15,660 bases of DNA from an uncultured bacterium (lineage in GTDB: Bacteria > Actinomycetota > Actinomycetes > S36-B12): positions 1-15,660 of the forward strand of contig CAITYI010000426.1 of the NCBI GenBank assembly GCA_903896585.1, given 5' to 3'. The position numbers and the translations under genes were made by a program. Below, one piece after another: positions 7,777-14,899 of this stretch (the first letter of the stretch is position 1; every line of letters begins with the position of its first letter). The notes beneath the pieces were generated by a model. It worked only from the letters and a program-made list of their open reading frames with translations, was not told the DNA's origin and ran no database searches.

Positions 7777-8757
7777 ATGCGTCGCTACCGCCCTTAAACA
7801 ATCGCGACCACTTCCGTAGACCAAGTTTAGTTGAGCTAGGTTACGTACGCCGCACGCGCGCATTAATTCATTCTTAAGTGATCGCGCGACTCTAAAGGTT
7901 GGAACCATTGAATCGGGAATGTTTTTGCGTAGCCTGGTCCTCCAAGAGCTACTGCCTCGAATTTCCACTTTCGGGCTTGGCCGTCCGATCCCGTCAGGTG
8001 TGATTAGGTGTGAGCAAGTTTTAATGAATTCCACGTTCCACCCAGCCTGAACCAATGCCATTTGAAGACTCTCTGGTGAAAAGAAGCATAGGTGAGGTGT
8101 TTGAAAGGCCAAAGTGGCCTTTCGTGATCGAAAATCATCGTGTGGAACTTCAATAACCAATGCACCATCAATTGAGACGACCTCGTGCAAATCGTTCAGA
8201 AGTGTGGGGATGTCCCTCACCGCATAGTGCTCAAGAGAATGACTGAGGATGGCAATTTTAGCCAACCGCCCGCTGGACTCGAGGAAGTCGCGCGTGGTGG
8301 CGTAGCACTTGGCCCCGTAAAGTCGTTCATACATCAGATCAGCGCCCGAGTTCAACTCAATTGCTGCCAGTGCGGGCTTTTCAAATATCTCCCTAGCTGT
8401 TTGAAAGCTTCCTCCCCAACCAGGTCCTAGATCAAGCAATACATCTTGCGCTTGAAAATCACAAAACATTGTGGCCAATGACAACTGCGACAGCGATCGG
8501 AAATCTATGCCAGCGTGCCCCCTACTCTTTTTTTGGGCAAAATTGACGTAAAAGTCCGATGACTCTTCACGATAGCGACTTCGATAGAACTCGGTCAAAT
8601 GCTCCGAGCTAGGTGCTGGAGTGGCTTGACCGAAACCGCATCCCTGACATACCACGATGCTCAAGTCTGAGAAAAGATCCAAATCCGACCAACCACCATC
8701 AAGATATGGAAGAACTGCAGAATCAACTTCCCTGCATACAGGACAAATTATACCCAT
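7738..8757 (-). CDS. Class I SAM-dependent methyltransferase with N-terminal four-cysteine motif
   Basis: This 339-residue cytosolic enzyme is expected to transfer methyl from S-adenosylmethionine, probably to a sugar or nucleotide sugar. A CPVC pair (Cys5, Cys8) and a CQGC pair (Cys37, Cys40) form a likely zinc-binding knuckle, as at the N-terminus of sugar C-methyltransferases. The SAM-binding glycine loop is LLDLGPGWGGSF at about 107-118. The Rossmann core continues with SHSLEHY at 172-178 and VIEVPHD at 201-207, and with PHLCFFSPESL at 221-231, all typical of the Methyltransf_23 group. It is shorter than the roughly 400-residue sugar C-methyltransferases and seems to lack their C-terminal extra domain. 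ATG 8755-8757 is preceded on its strand by AAGGAAG with good spacing. It is transcribed divergently from the ulosonate operon, implying shared control and a tailoring role. Confidence 0.85.
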   Translation of the reverse strand: MGIICPVCREVDSAVLPYLDGGWSDLDLFSDLSIVVCQGCGFGQATPAPSSEHLTEFYRSRYREESSDFYVNFAQKKSRGHAGIDFRSLSQLSLATMFCDFQAQDVLLDLGPGWGGSFQTAREIFEKPALAAIELNSGADLMYERLYGAKCYATTRDFLESSGRLAKIAILSHSLEHYAVRDIPTLLNDLHEVVSIDGALVIEVPHDDFRSRKATLAFQTPHLCFFSPESLQMALVQAGWNVEFIKTCSHLITPDGIGRPSPKVEIRGSSSWRTRLRKNIPDSMVPTFRVARSLKNELMRACGVRNLAQLNLVYGSGRDCLRAVATHSKSRTSRINAPI

Positions 8758-8775
8758 TGGCTTCCTTCATTGAGG

Positions 8776-8797
8776 TTAGACTTTAGACTACGTCCAC
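8776..8797. promoter_or_regulatory. Divergent promoter region with a tandem TTAGACT repeat
   Basis: TTAGACT occurs twice back to back at 8776-8789. On the + strand the second copy gives TAGACT (8784-8789), a TAnnnT -10 that would start transcription within about two bases of ATG 8798 and so make a nearly leaderless mRNA. On the - strand the overlapping TAGTCT (8785-8790) is also a TAnnnT element, with a start near 8778, ahead of the methyltransferase ribosome binding site. No good -35 is seen for either. The signal is short, so this is tentative. Confidence 0.3.
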
Positions 8798-9742
8798 ATG
8801 TACAGATATTCTTACATTAGACCTCAGGGGGCCCCGTTGACTGACAGTTTTGCACTGGGCCTCAATGCTTCTCACCAGAACGTGATGTGGCAGAGGCCAG
8901 AACGTATCACCGTGATTGCTGAGGTTGGTATTAATCACAACGGGGATATGAAGCTCGCAAAGCAACTTATCGATATCGCAGTGGAAACGGGTTGCGACGC
9001 GGTAAAGTTCCAGAAGCGTACGATTGATCTTGTCTACCCTGCCCACGTGCTTGATGCACCCCGTGAGAGTCCTTGGGGTGAGACCCAGCGCGCGCAAAAA
9101 GAAGGTCTTGAATTTAGTCGACATCAGTATGAAGAGATCAACGAATATTGTCGCAACCGAGGTATAGCGTGGTCAGCATCGGCGTGGGATATCCCCAGCC
9201 TCAACTTCATCGATGAGTTCGATCCACCATTCCACAAAGTTGCATCGGCAATGCTTACTCACAGGGCTTTTATAGAAGCAGTCGCGAGCAAAGGACGCAC
9301 AACATTGATCTCGACTGGTATGGCTAACTGGGAAATTATCGATGATGTTGTCAAGGTTTTTCGTGAGGCCAAAACACCGTTCGTGCTTCTACACACGGTT
9401 TCGACCTACCCTTCCCCTGAAACGGACCTGAATTTGTCGGTGATCCACACTCTCCAAGAGCGATATGGAGCACCGGTAGGTTACAGCGGCCACGAGGCAT
9501 CAGTATCACCTTCGATTGTTGCGGCATCCCTTGGCGCCTCAGTCATTGAGCGCCACATAACTGTTGATCGCACTATGTATGGCAGCGATCAAGCCGCGTC
9601 CTTGGAAGAAAACGGTTTGCGCCAATTGGTCTCGGTAATTCGCAAGATCCCTGCCATGATGGGCACGGGTGAGAAAGATTGGGCCCCTGGTGAACGGGAA
9701 GTCGCTGAAAAGTTGCGCTACTGGGAGTCGGCGGATGAATAG
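8798..9742 (+). CDS. NeuB-family 3-deoxy-ulosonic acid synthase lacking the SAF domain
   Basis: This enzyme should condense phosphoenolpyruvate with an aldose (N-acetylmannosamine or a relative in known family members) to give a 3-deoxy-2-ulosonic acid. A TIM barrel is recognised from VIAEVGINHNGD at 39-50, AVKFQKR, the ESPWG loop, LISTGMANW, LLHTVSTYP and GYSGHE, followed by ERHITVDRTMYGSDQA. Both metal-binding histidines known from meningococcal NeuB (in LLH and in the G-[YL]-S-x-H motif) are present. The protein stops just after the barrel, so the C-terminal SAF (antifreeze-like) domain of usual 340-360-residue synthases is absent. The start is uncertain: ATG 8798 could be leaderless, TTG 8837 has AGGGGG five bases upstream, and ATG 8885 begins nearest the conserved domain. 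The last 8 bases overlap the next gene. The variant motifs set it apart from NeuB proper (GLSDH/GYSDH type), so the substrate is unknown. Confidence 0.9.
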   Translation: MYRYSYIRPQGAPLTDSFALGLNASHQNVMWQRPERITVIAEVGINHNGDMKLAKQLIDIAVETGCDAVKFQKRTIDLVYPAHVLDAPRESPWGETQRAQKEGLEFSRHQYEEINEYCRNRGIAWSASAWDIPSLNFIDEFDPPFHKVASAMLTHRAFIEAVASKGRTTLISTGMANWEIIDDVVKVFREAKTPFVLLHTVSTYPSPETDLNLSVIHTLQERYGAPVGYSGHEASVSPSIVAASLGASVIERHITVDRTMYGSDQAASLEENGLRQLVSVIRKIPAMMGTGEKDWAPGEREVAEKLRYWESADE

Positions 9743-10343
9743 TGAGGAAGCTCGGGATCTGGTCAGGGTCCAACTGCATGAGGCTCTAACTGTTCATGAA
9801 ACGTTGCTTGGTTCAAATGAGATAACAGATCAAATCGTGACATGGGCGCAAACTTGCGCGAATTCTTTGGTCCAAGGCGGGGTGATCTTTTTCGCTGGCA
9901 ACGGCGGATCCTTCGCGGATGCCCAACATCTTGCTGCTGAGCTAACTGGCAAGATGGGAAGGATGCGCTCGCCGCTTGCCGGAATTGCGCTTGGCACCAA
10001 TAGTTCATCGCTGTCGGCGATCGGCAATGATTTTGGCTACCAACTCACCTTTGCTCGGGAACTCGAAGGGCTCAGCCGACCCAACTCGGTTGTCATAGCG
10101 CTGACTACAAGTGGAAACAGCATTAACGTTCTGGAGCTGGTCGATCAGGCCAAGGACATGGGTGTTCCTATCCTCGTCCTCACGGGGGCTAGTGGCGGCG
10201 CGGCCTCTGATCGGTGCCCGGTGATTCGCGTCCCAAGTGATCGCACTGAGCGTATCCAGGAGATGCACATTCTACTGGGGCACACCCTATGTCTACTCAT
10301 TGAAGAGTTCCTCGAGCTCTTTCCGGCTGAACCTGCTTACTAG
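9735..10343 (+). CDS. SIS-domain sugar phosphate isomerase, GmhA-like
   Basis: This 202-residue cytosolic isomerase belongs to the phosphoheptose isomerase group, which converts sedoheptulose 7-phosphate to D-glycero-D-manno-heptose 7-phosphate. The phosphate-binding loops are visible as FFAGNGGSFADAQHLAAE (53-69, with one residue before) and TTSGNS (124-129). Residues matching the zinc ligands of E. coli GmhA (His61, Glu65, Gln172, His180) appear here as His65, Glu69, Gln175 and His183, with identical spacing within each pair. An active enzyme is therefore likely. The length fits the family. ATG 9735 overlaps the synthase stop by 8 bases and has GGGAG at 9723-9727; a longer frame from 9669 only duplicates the end of the synthase gene. 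Placed directly after a NeuB-type synthase, it may make the aldose phosphate used, after dephosphorylation or directly, for condensation. No heptose kinase or heptose-specific nucleotidyltransferase is present. Confidence 0.88.
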   Translation: MNSEEARDLVRVQLHEALTVHETLLGSNEITDQIVTWAQTCANSLVQGGVIFFAGNGGSFADAQHLAAELTGKMGRMRSPLAGIALGTNSSSLSAIGNDFGYQLTFARELEGLSRPNSVVIALTTSGNSINVLELVDQAKDMGVPILVLTGASGGAASDRCPVIRVPSDRTERIQEMHILLGHTLCLLIEEFLELFPAEPAY

Positions 10344-10346
10344 CTC

Positions 10347-11177
10347 ATGACGCGCACTTTCGATTTAGGTCAATCCTTCGGGATCATGCAGGGTCGTCTC
10401 AGCACTCAAACCGAGCGCGGTTACCAAGCATTCCCTTGGGAAACATGGCAGGAAGAATTCTGCTTGGCAGCTGATCGGGGCATCGAACACATTGAATGGG
10501 TCCTTGATACTTGGCGGCTAGAAGAGAACCCAATCCTAAGCGAGACGAATGATCTGATCCAATGCATTCAGGAGGCAGGGGTCAAGGTCGTGTCAGTTTG
10601 CGCCGACTACCTGATGGATCGACCATTAGAGGTCTCTGACCCTGATTCCTGGACCGTACTGGGACGCCTCACTGGTGCAATGCAAGAAATAGGTGCGAAG
10701 TGGCTAGTGATCCCTTGCGTGGACCATTCATCATTGCGCACCGTTCCAGCGCAAACGCGGTTTGTGAAAGCAGCCGACCAACTTTGTCGTAAGTTGGTCG
10801 GGACGGATATCCGAGTATCGGTTGAAGCGGATCTCGGCCCAGCTGAATTCGCTGCCTTGCTCTCCGAGTTGGACTCAGACTTTTTCGGGGTGAACTACGA
10901 CATTGGTAATAGTGCCTATCTTGGGTACTCGCACATGGAGGAGTTCAACGCCTACGGAAACCGTATTTCCCTTGTGCATATCAAGGATAGAATTCTCGGT
11001 GGAGGATCGGTACCTTTGGGGAACGGTAACGCAGATATCGCTGGGGTAATTGATCATTTGCGTGAGATAAAGTTCAATGGTCCTGTGACCATGCAAGCGT
11101 TCCGTGATGTCCAAGGTATAAACGTCTTGGACGAACAACTTAGTTGGCTTGCTGCCAAACTTGAAGCCAGTGCCTGA
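10347..11177 (+). CDS. Xylose-isomerase-like TIM barrel sugar isomerase/epimerase
   Basis: This 276-residue enzyme of the AP-endonuclease-2/xylose-isomerase barrel superfamily probably interconverts sugar or sugar-acid epimers or ketose/aldose forms. Visible landmarks are FGIMQGRLS at 11-19, HIEWVLDTW at 48-56, VSVEADLG at 157-164, VNYDIGNSA at 182-190, LVHIKDR at 209-215 and VPLGNGNADI at 222-231. Three metal ligands of the D-tagatose 3-epimerase type are matched (Glu160, Asp185, His211). The fourth, usually Glu, appears to be Gln250 in VTMQAFRD. The gene starts 3 bases after the isomerase stop with no clear ribosome binding site, and its TGA overlaps the next ATG by one base. Its place between the SIS isomerase and the SDR pair suggests that it remodels the sugar backbone. 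Substrate and direction are unknown. Confidence 0.83.
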   Translation: MTRTFDLGQSFGIMQGRLSTQTERGYQAFPWETWQEEFCLAADRGIEHIEWVLDTWRLEENPILSETNDLIQCIQEAGVKVVSVCADYLMDRPLEVSDPDSWTVLGRLTGAMQEIGAKWLVIPCVDHSSLRTVPAQTRFVKAADQLCRKLVGTDIRVSVEADLGPAEFAALLSELDSDFFGVNYDIGNSAYLGYSHMEEFNAYGNRISLVHIKDRILGGGSVPLGNGNADIAGVIDHLREIKFNGPVTMQAFRDVQGINVLDEQLSWLAAKLEASA

Positions 11178-11938
11178 TGGATCTTGGCCTCGCTGAGCGT
11201 CACGTCTTGGTTGCTGGGGCATCTAGAGGCTTGGGCTTCGCAATTGTCAGCAGCCTCTTGGCCGAAGGAACTAGGGTAACGGCGGTTAGTCGAGATCCCG
11301 ATTCACTGACTGTTGCAGGCTCTCGGTGGGCCAATATTGCACCGTCGGAAATGATCACCGCCATAGCCATGGACCTGTCGGACCCAGTATCAACCTTAAC
11401 GCTCGGCGCGCACCTCGCCGATAAAGGAGGACTAGATGGAGTAATCGTTGTTGCGGGCAGCGGTCGTCCAACAGGTGAGCCCCAAACGAAGGCATTTGCA
11501 TCCGCCGCTGCGCTTAATGTCATGCCGGCTTTAGTGACTCTAGAAGCGGCTGGACCTTTACTGCGGAAGAGTTCTTATGGTTCTGTGGTCCTCATCTCGT
11601 CTGTTGCTGGGATTGAGTTTATCGATTGCCCTCCGGAATATGCCGCGGCCAAAGCGTCATTGCATGCCTACTCTTCGCATTGGTCGCGTGAACTGCGACC
11701 GGTTCGCGTTAATGTTTTGGCACCAGGCAACATGCTCACCGATGGATCCGTCTGGCAGCACCACATGCTTGAAGATCCAACGGCGCTGGACGAGTATCTG
11801 TCACGAGAGGTCACTCTAGGGCGGGTGGCTGAGCCAGAGGAGGTCGCGCGTGTTGCTGTGTTCCTCGTTTCACCCGCTGCGAGTTTTATGACAGGATCCA
11901 CAGTCGTAGTTGATGGAGGACAGGTGCGTCAATGGTGA
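11177..11938 (+). CDS. SDR-family NAD(P)-dependent oxidoreductase (first copy)
   Basis: This 253-residue classical short-chain dehydrogenase/reductase probably oxidises or reduces a hydroxyl or keto group on the ulosonate or its precursor. The cofactor loop is GASRGLG at 14-20. The usual NAG strand appears as VVAGSG at 91-96. The catalytic set is Ser142 (LISSVAG), Tyr155 and Lys159 (YAAAK). The C-terminal signature is VARVAVFLVSPAASFMTGS followed by VVVDGG, and the protein ends in Trp. All catalytic residues are present. ATG 11177 shares one base with the previous TGA, so translation is coupled. At its end the final Trp codon and the stop (ATGGTGA) overlap the start of the second SDR gene, and the Gly-Gly codons GGAGGA supply a Shine-Dalgarno sequence for it. 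The substrate is unknown. Confidence 0.88.
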   Translation: MDLGLAERHVLVAGASRGLGFAIVSSLLAEGTRVTAVSRDPDSLTVAGSRWANIAPSEMITAIAMDLSDPVSTLTLGAHLADKGGLDGVIVVAGSGRPTGEPQTKAFASAAALNVMPALVTLEAAGPLLRKSSYGSVVLISSVAGIEFIDCPPEYAAAKASLHAYSSHWSRELRPVRVNVLAPGNMLTDGSVWQHHMLEDPTALDEYLSREVTLGRVAEPEEVARVAVFLVSPAASFMTGSTVVVDGGQVRQW

Positions 11939-12753
11939 ACCAATCGCTATTCGACCTCACAGATCGTGCTGTTGTAATTACCGGCGCGGGCGGACTTTTA
12001 GGAAAAGAGCACGCCATAGCTGTTGGCCGCGCAGGAGGCACACCTGTACTTCTGGACGTCTCCCCGGAGGCCTTGACTGCCGCCACCCAGCGCCTTGGCG
12101 CAGAGGGCGTCTCGCACCTTGCTCTTGAAGTTGACCTAACAAGTGAGGCCCAAATCGCAGCCGCGGCGAGCAAGATCAAACACCAGTTTGGTGCTGTGTG
12201 GGGACTGGTCAACAACGTGGCCTCTAACCCACCGATGGGAGCAGCGGCAAAGGGATTTGACAGGCTAGAGGCTTTCCCGCTAACCCAATGGGATCATGAC
12301 CTCCGACTGGGGCTGACGAGCGCGTTCTTATGCGCTCGCCAATTCGGTGAGCAGATGGCGTCATCAGGCGGTGGGTCGATAATCAATGTCGCCTCAGACC
12401 TTGCGCTAATTTCACCCGACCAACGAATGTATGCCGTCGGCATTCCAGAGGGTGTGCCTTCCCCGGTAAAGCCCGTGTCGTACTCCGTAGTTAAGTCCGC
12501 TCTCCTTGGATTGACGCGGTACCTCGCCACTTACTGGAGCCCGATCCCAGTGCGGTGCAATGCACTCGTTCCGGGGTCCGTTGGTGGCACTCAGGGCCCC
12601 GACTTGACTCGAGAATTAACGTCCCGAATTCCACTTGCGAGACTTGCAGAGACTGATGAGTATCAAGGGGCGCTGGTGTTCCTGCTCTCAGATGCTTCTG
12701 CCTACATGACGGGTTCCAATCTAGTTATGGATGGGGGACGCACTGCATGGTGA
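11932..12753 (+). CDS. SDR-family NAD(P)-dependent oxidoreductase (second copy)
   Basis: This 273-residue SDR oxidoreductase has the cofactor loop TGAGGLLG at 17-24, the strand LVNNVAS at 92-98 (in place of NNAG), catalytic Ser155 (NVASD), and Tyr184 with Lys188 (YSVVK). The gap between Ser155 and Tyr184 is 29 residues rather than the usual 12-14, because of an insert around DQRMYAVGIPEGVPSPVK that probably shapes the substrate pocket. The C-terminus has YQGALVFLLSDASAYMTGSN and DGG, and ends in Trp like the first SDR. The start ATG 11932 lies inside the end of the upstream gene, 12 bases after GGAGG and seven after AGG. In this operon it may oxidise a hydroxyl to a ketone or aldehyde for the downstream aminotransferase; this is inference. 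Confidence 0.88.
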   Translation: MVNQSLFDLTDRAVVITGAGGLLGKEHAIAVGRAGGTPVLLDVSPEALTAATQRLGAEGVSHLALEVDLTSEAQIAAAASKIKHQFGAVWGLVNNVASNPPMGAAAKGFDRLEAFPLTQWDHDLRLGLTSAFLCARQFGEQMASSGGGSIINVASDLALISPDQRMYAVGIPEGVPSPVKPVSYSVVKSALLGLTRYLATYWSPIPVRCNALVPGSVGGTQGPDLTRELTSRIPLARLAETDEYQGALVFLLSDASAYMTGSNLVMDGGRTAW

Positions 12754-13562
12754 ATCCTCAATTCATTGGAACCGAGAACATGGTTACTGATGAGGTTTGG
12801 GCACTTGTCCCAGCAAGGTCAGGATCGAAAGGCATAGTTGACAAAAACATGCAGGAAATTCAGGGTGTAAGCCTTCTCGGTCTCTCTGTCCTTGCTGGCA
12901 CGAATAGTTCGTCGATCGATCGATGCTACGTCAGTACAGACTCCGTGACGTATGCCGAGGAAGCTCGTCGGTACGGAGCAGAAGTTCCCTTCCTCAGGCC
13001 AGGTGATGCCTCCACTGACTCAGCAACCGATCTTGATGTATTTCGTCATTTCCTAAACTGGGCTGCTGAAAACGTCAATTGCCTGCCTCGGGCAATCGTG
13101 CATCTTCGTCCGACAACGCCGTGCCGCGAACCGAGCCACGTTAACGAAGCCGTTAAACTGGCAATTGAAACCATGGCATCCGTGACTTCAATTCGATCCG
13201 TGCATGTGGCCCCTGAATCACCCTTTAAGTGGTTCCTTCGCGACTCCGATGGCTATTTGACAACATTCGACCGAGGCAGAGAACTCGATGAATCCAACCG
13301 ATCTCGCGCAGAATTCGAAGACGTATACATCCCCAACGGATATGCGGACGTGGTCTTTCCTTTACAAATCATCACCACGGAACTGCTGCATGGAAATGCC
13401 GTTCGACCCTTTCTTACCGATCCATTGATTGAAGTTGATGGCCCCTTCGAGCTCGAACTTCTCCGTAGGGCAAACTCTGTGCCTAAATCGCTTCTGACGG
13501 CAGCTGCGATAGCTAGAGAAGACTACGCTTCTCAACTAGAAAGAGAGTCGGCACCTTCATGA
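12747..13562 (+). CDS. Acylneuraminate-type cytidylyltransferase (CMP-sugar synthetase)
   Basis: This cytosolic enzyme of the NeuA/KdsB group activates a 3-deoxy-2-ulosonic acid with CTP to give a CMP-sugar and pyrophosphate. The CTP-binding signature is ALVPARSGSKGIVDKN at about 19-34. It is followed by RCYVSTDS, EVPFLRP, IVHLRPTTPCRE and, near the end, PNGYADVVF with LIEVDGPFELEL, which matches the acidic dimer and active-site region of the family. With 271 residues it is somewhat longer than typical 220-235-residue NeuA. Two starts are possible. ATG 12747 overlaps the upstream TGA (ATGGTGA) and has GGGGGA eight bases before. ATG 12780 begins closer to the conserved domain. Its presence with a NeuB homologue is the best evidence that the operon makes an activated ulosonic acid. 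The sugar cannot be read from sequence. Confidence 0.88.
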   Translation: MVNPQFIGTENMVTDEVWALVPARSGSKGIVDKNMQEIQGVSLLGLSVLAGTNSSSIDRCYVSTDSVTYAEEARRYGAEVPFLRPGDASTDSATDLDVFRHFLNWAAENVNCLPRAIVHLRPTTPCREPSHVNEAVKLAIETMASVTSIRSVHVAPESPFKWFLRDSDGYLTTFDRGRELDESNRSRAEFEDVYIPNGYADVVFPLQIITTELLHGNAVRPFLTDPLIEVDGPFELELLRRANSVPKSLLTAAAIAREDYASQLERESAPS

Positions 13563-14899
13563 TCAAGACTGAATTTCGAACGATTGTGTCCGAAATCCCG
13601 CACCCTGACGCTCTCAAGATGGCTGACCGCTTGGCTGCTGTCGAGTCACATTCCATGCACGGGCAACTACCAGTGGTGTGGGAAAGAGCAGAAGGATCTT
13701 CCGTGTGGGATCCTTGGGGAAATCAGTGGATTGACTTTACAAGCACGATATTTGTCGCCAATGCGGGTCACGGGCACCCTACAATAGTCGATGCGATTGT
13801 CAGGACCGCCCAAAAACCACTTCTTCATGCCTACAACTACACCACCTCGGAACGGTTGGACTACATAGAGGAACTCATTAGGGTGACACCTTCTTATCTG
13901 GAGAAAGCGTTTCTAGTATCAGCTGGTACCGAGGCAGTGGAAGTTGCGATCAAGTTAATGCGCATGAACGCGATGGCGAGAGGCAAAAGACGCTCCGTAG
14001 TCGTCAGTTTCGAAGGTAATTGGCACGGCCGAACGACTGGTGCGCAGCACCTCAGCTCAAACGCGGACCAGCGGTCTTGGATAGGGTACGAGGATCCAGG
14101 CGTGCTTCGCCTACCATTTCCTTACCCATGGATGCCTGAAGCCATGAGTAACCCAAAACTGTTCTTCCACGAGTCACTCCAACGTGAATTAGACGCTCAT
14201 GGATGGACTCTCAAGGATGACATCGCGGGCTTCATGCTTGAGTCGTATCAGGGATGGGGAGCCGTTTTCTATCCCAAAGATTTCGTGAAAGAAGTGGAAT
14301 TGGTGGCCCGAGACGTTGGCGCACTGCTGGTTTTTGACGAGATGCAGGCAGGGTTTGCTCGCACAGGCGAAATGTTTGGGTACCAACATTATGGAGTGCA
14401 ACCGGATTTGGTGTGCTGCGGTAAGGGGGCAAGCTCAAGTGTGCCTCTTGCATTCGTTCTGGGTTCCGGATACCTACTCGATCTACCTTCCGTGGGTTCC
14501 ATGTCATCCACCCATTCAGCAAATCCAATTAGCTGCGCAGCCGGTCTTGCCAACCTAAAGGTGATTGAAAACGAAGGGCTGATCGAGCGAGCCCGTGACC
14601 TCGGACTTCAGTTCCATTCCGAACTAAATAGCATCGCGGATATGTCGCCCGCAGTATCGAGCATCCAAGGAATTGGCTTGGTCGCTGCCATTATTACGAA
14701 TGGTTTGGGTGACATGGATGCATCGGCCATTGCCACTGAGATCTCGTGGGAGTGTATGAGAAGGGGACTACTAGTTGTGCATACTGGACGCGAGTCGGTG
14801 AAGCTTGCCCCGCCGCTGACGATCGACCAAGCAGCCATGGCCGAGGGCCTGACTGTCCTAAGGCAGGTGATTGTCGATGTCACAGCACGGCACAGCTAG
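13559..14899 (+). CDS. Class III PLP-dependent aminotransferase
   Basis: This 446-residue enzyme (fold type I; glutamate-1-semialdehyde, ornithine or 4-aminobutyrate aminotransferase group) transfers an amino group to an aldehyde or ketone. Motifs in order are AGHGHP at 69-74, SAGTEAVEVAIKL at 121-133 (phosphate-binding GTE), FEGNWHGRT at 151-159, MLESYQGWG at 226-234, LVFDEMQAGFARTG at 257-270 with the PLP-nitrogen contact Asp260, and VCCGKGASSS with the Schiff-base Lys289. STHSANPISCAAGLA follows. All PLP residues are present, and the length is normal. ATG 13559 overlaps the previous TGA by four bases. Aminotransferases in bacterial sugar pathways more often belong to the DegT/ArnB family, so a class III enzyme here stands out. 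It may aminate a terminal aldehyde produced by one of the SDRs. The amino donor and acceptor are unknown. Confidence 0.9.
   Translation: MIKTEFRTIVSEIPHPDALKMADRLAAVESHSMHGQLPVVWERAEGSSVWDPWGNQWIDFTSTIFVANAGHGHPTIVDAIVRTAQKPLLHAYNYTTSERLDYIEELIRVTPSYLEKAFLVSAGTEAVEVAIKLMRMNAMARGKRRSVVVSFEGNWHGRTTGAQHLSSNADQRSWIGYEDPGVLRLPFPYPWMPEAMSNPKLFFHESLQRELDAHGWTLKDDIAGFMLESYQGWGAVFYPKDFVKEVELVARDVGALLVFDEMQAGFARTGEMFGYQHYGVQPDLVCCGKGASSSVPLAFVLGSGYLLDLPSVGSMSSTHSANPISCAAGLANLKVIENEGLIERARDLGLQFHSELNSIADMSPAVSSIQGIGLVAAIITNGLGDMDASAIATEISWECMRRGLLVVHTGRESVKLAPPLTIDQAAMAEGLTVLRQVIVDVTARHS

Noticed and set aside
8783..9124. 113-codon - strand open frame antisense to the synthase
   Set aside because: It covers the conserved start of the NeuB-like gene in reverse and has no recognisable features.
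9735..10343. ADP- or GDP-heptose pathway based on the GmhA-like gene
   Set aside because: No heptose kinase or heptose nucleotidyltransferase is present. The only nucleotidyltransferase is of the CMP-ulosonate type.
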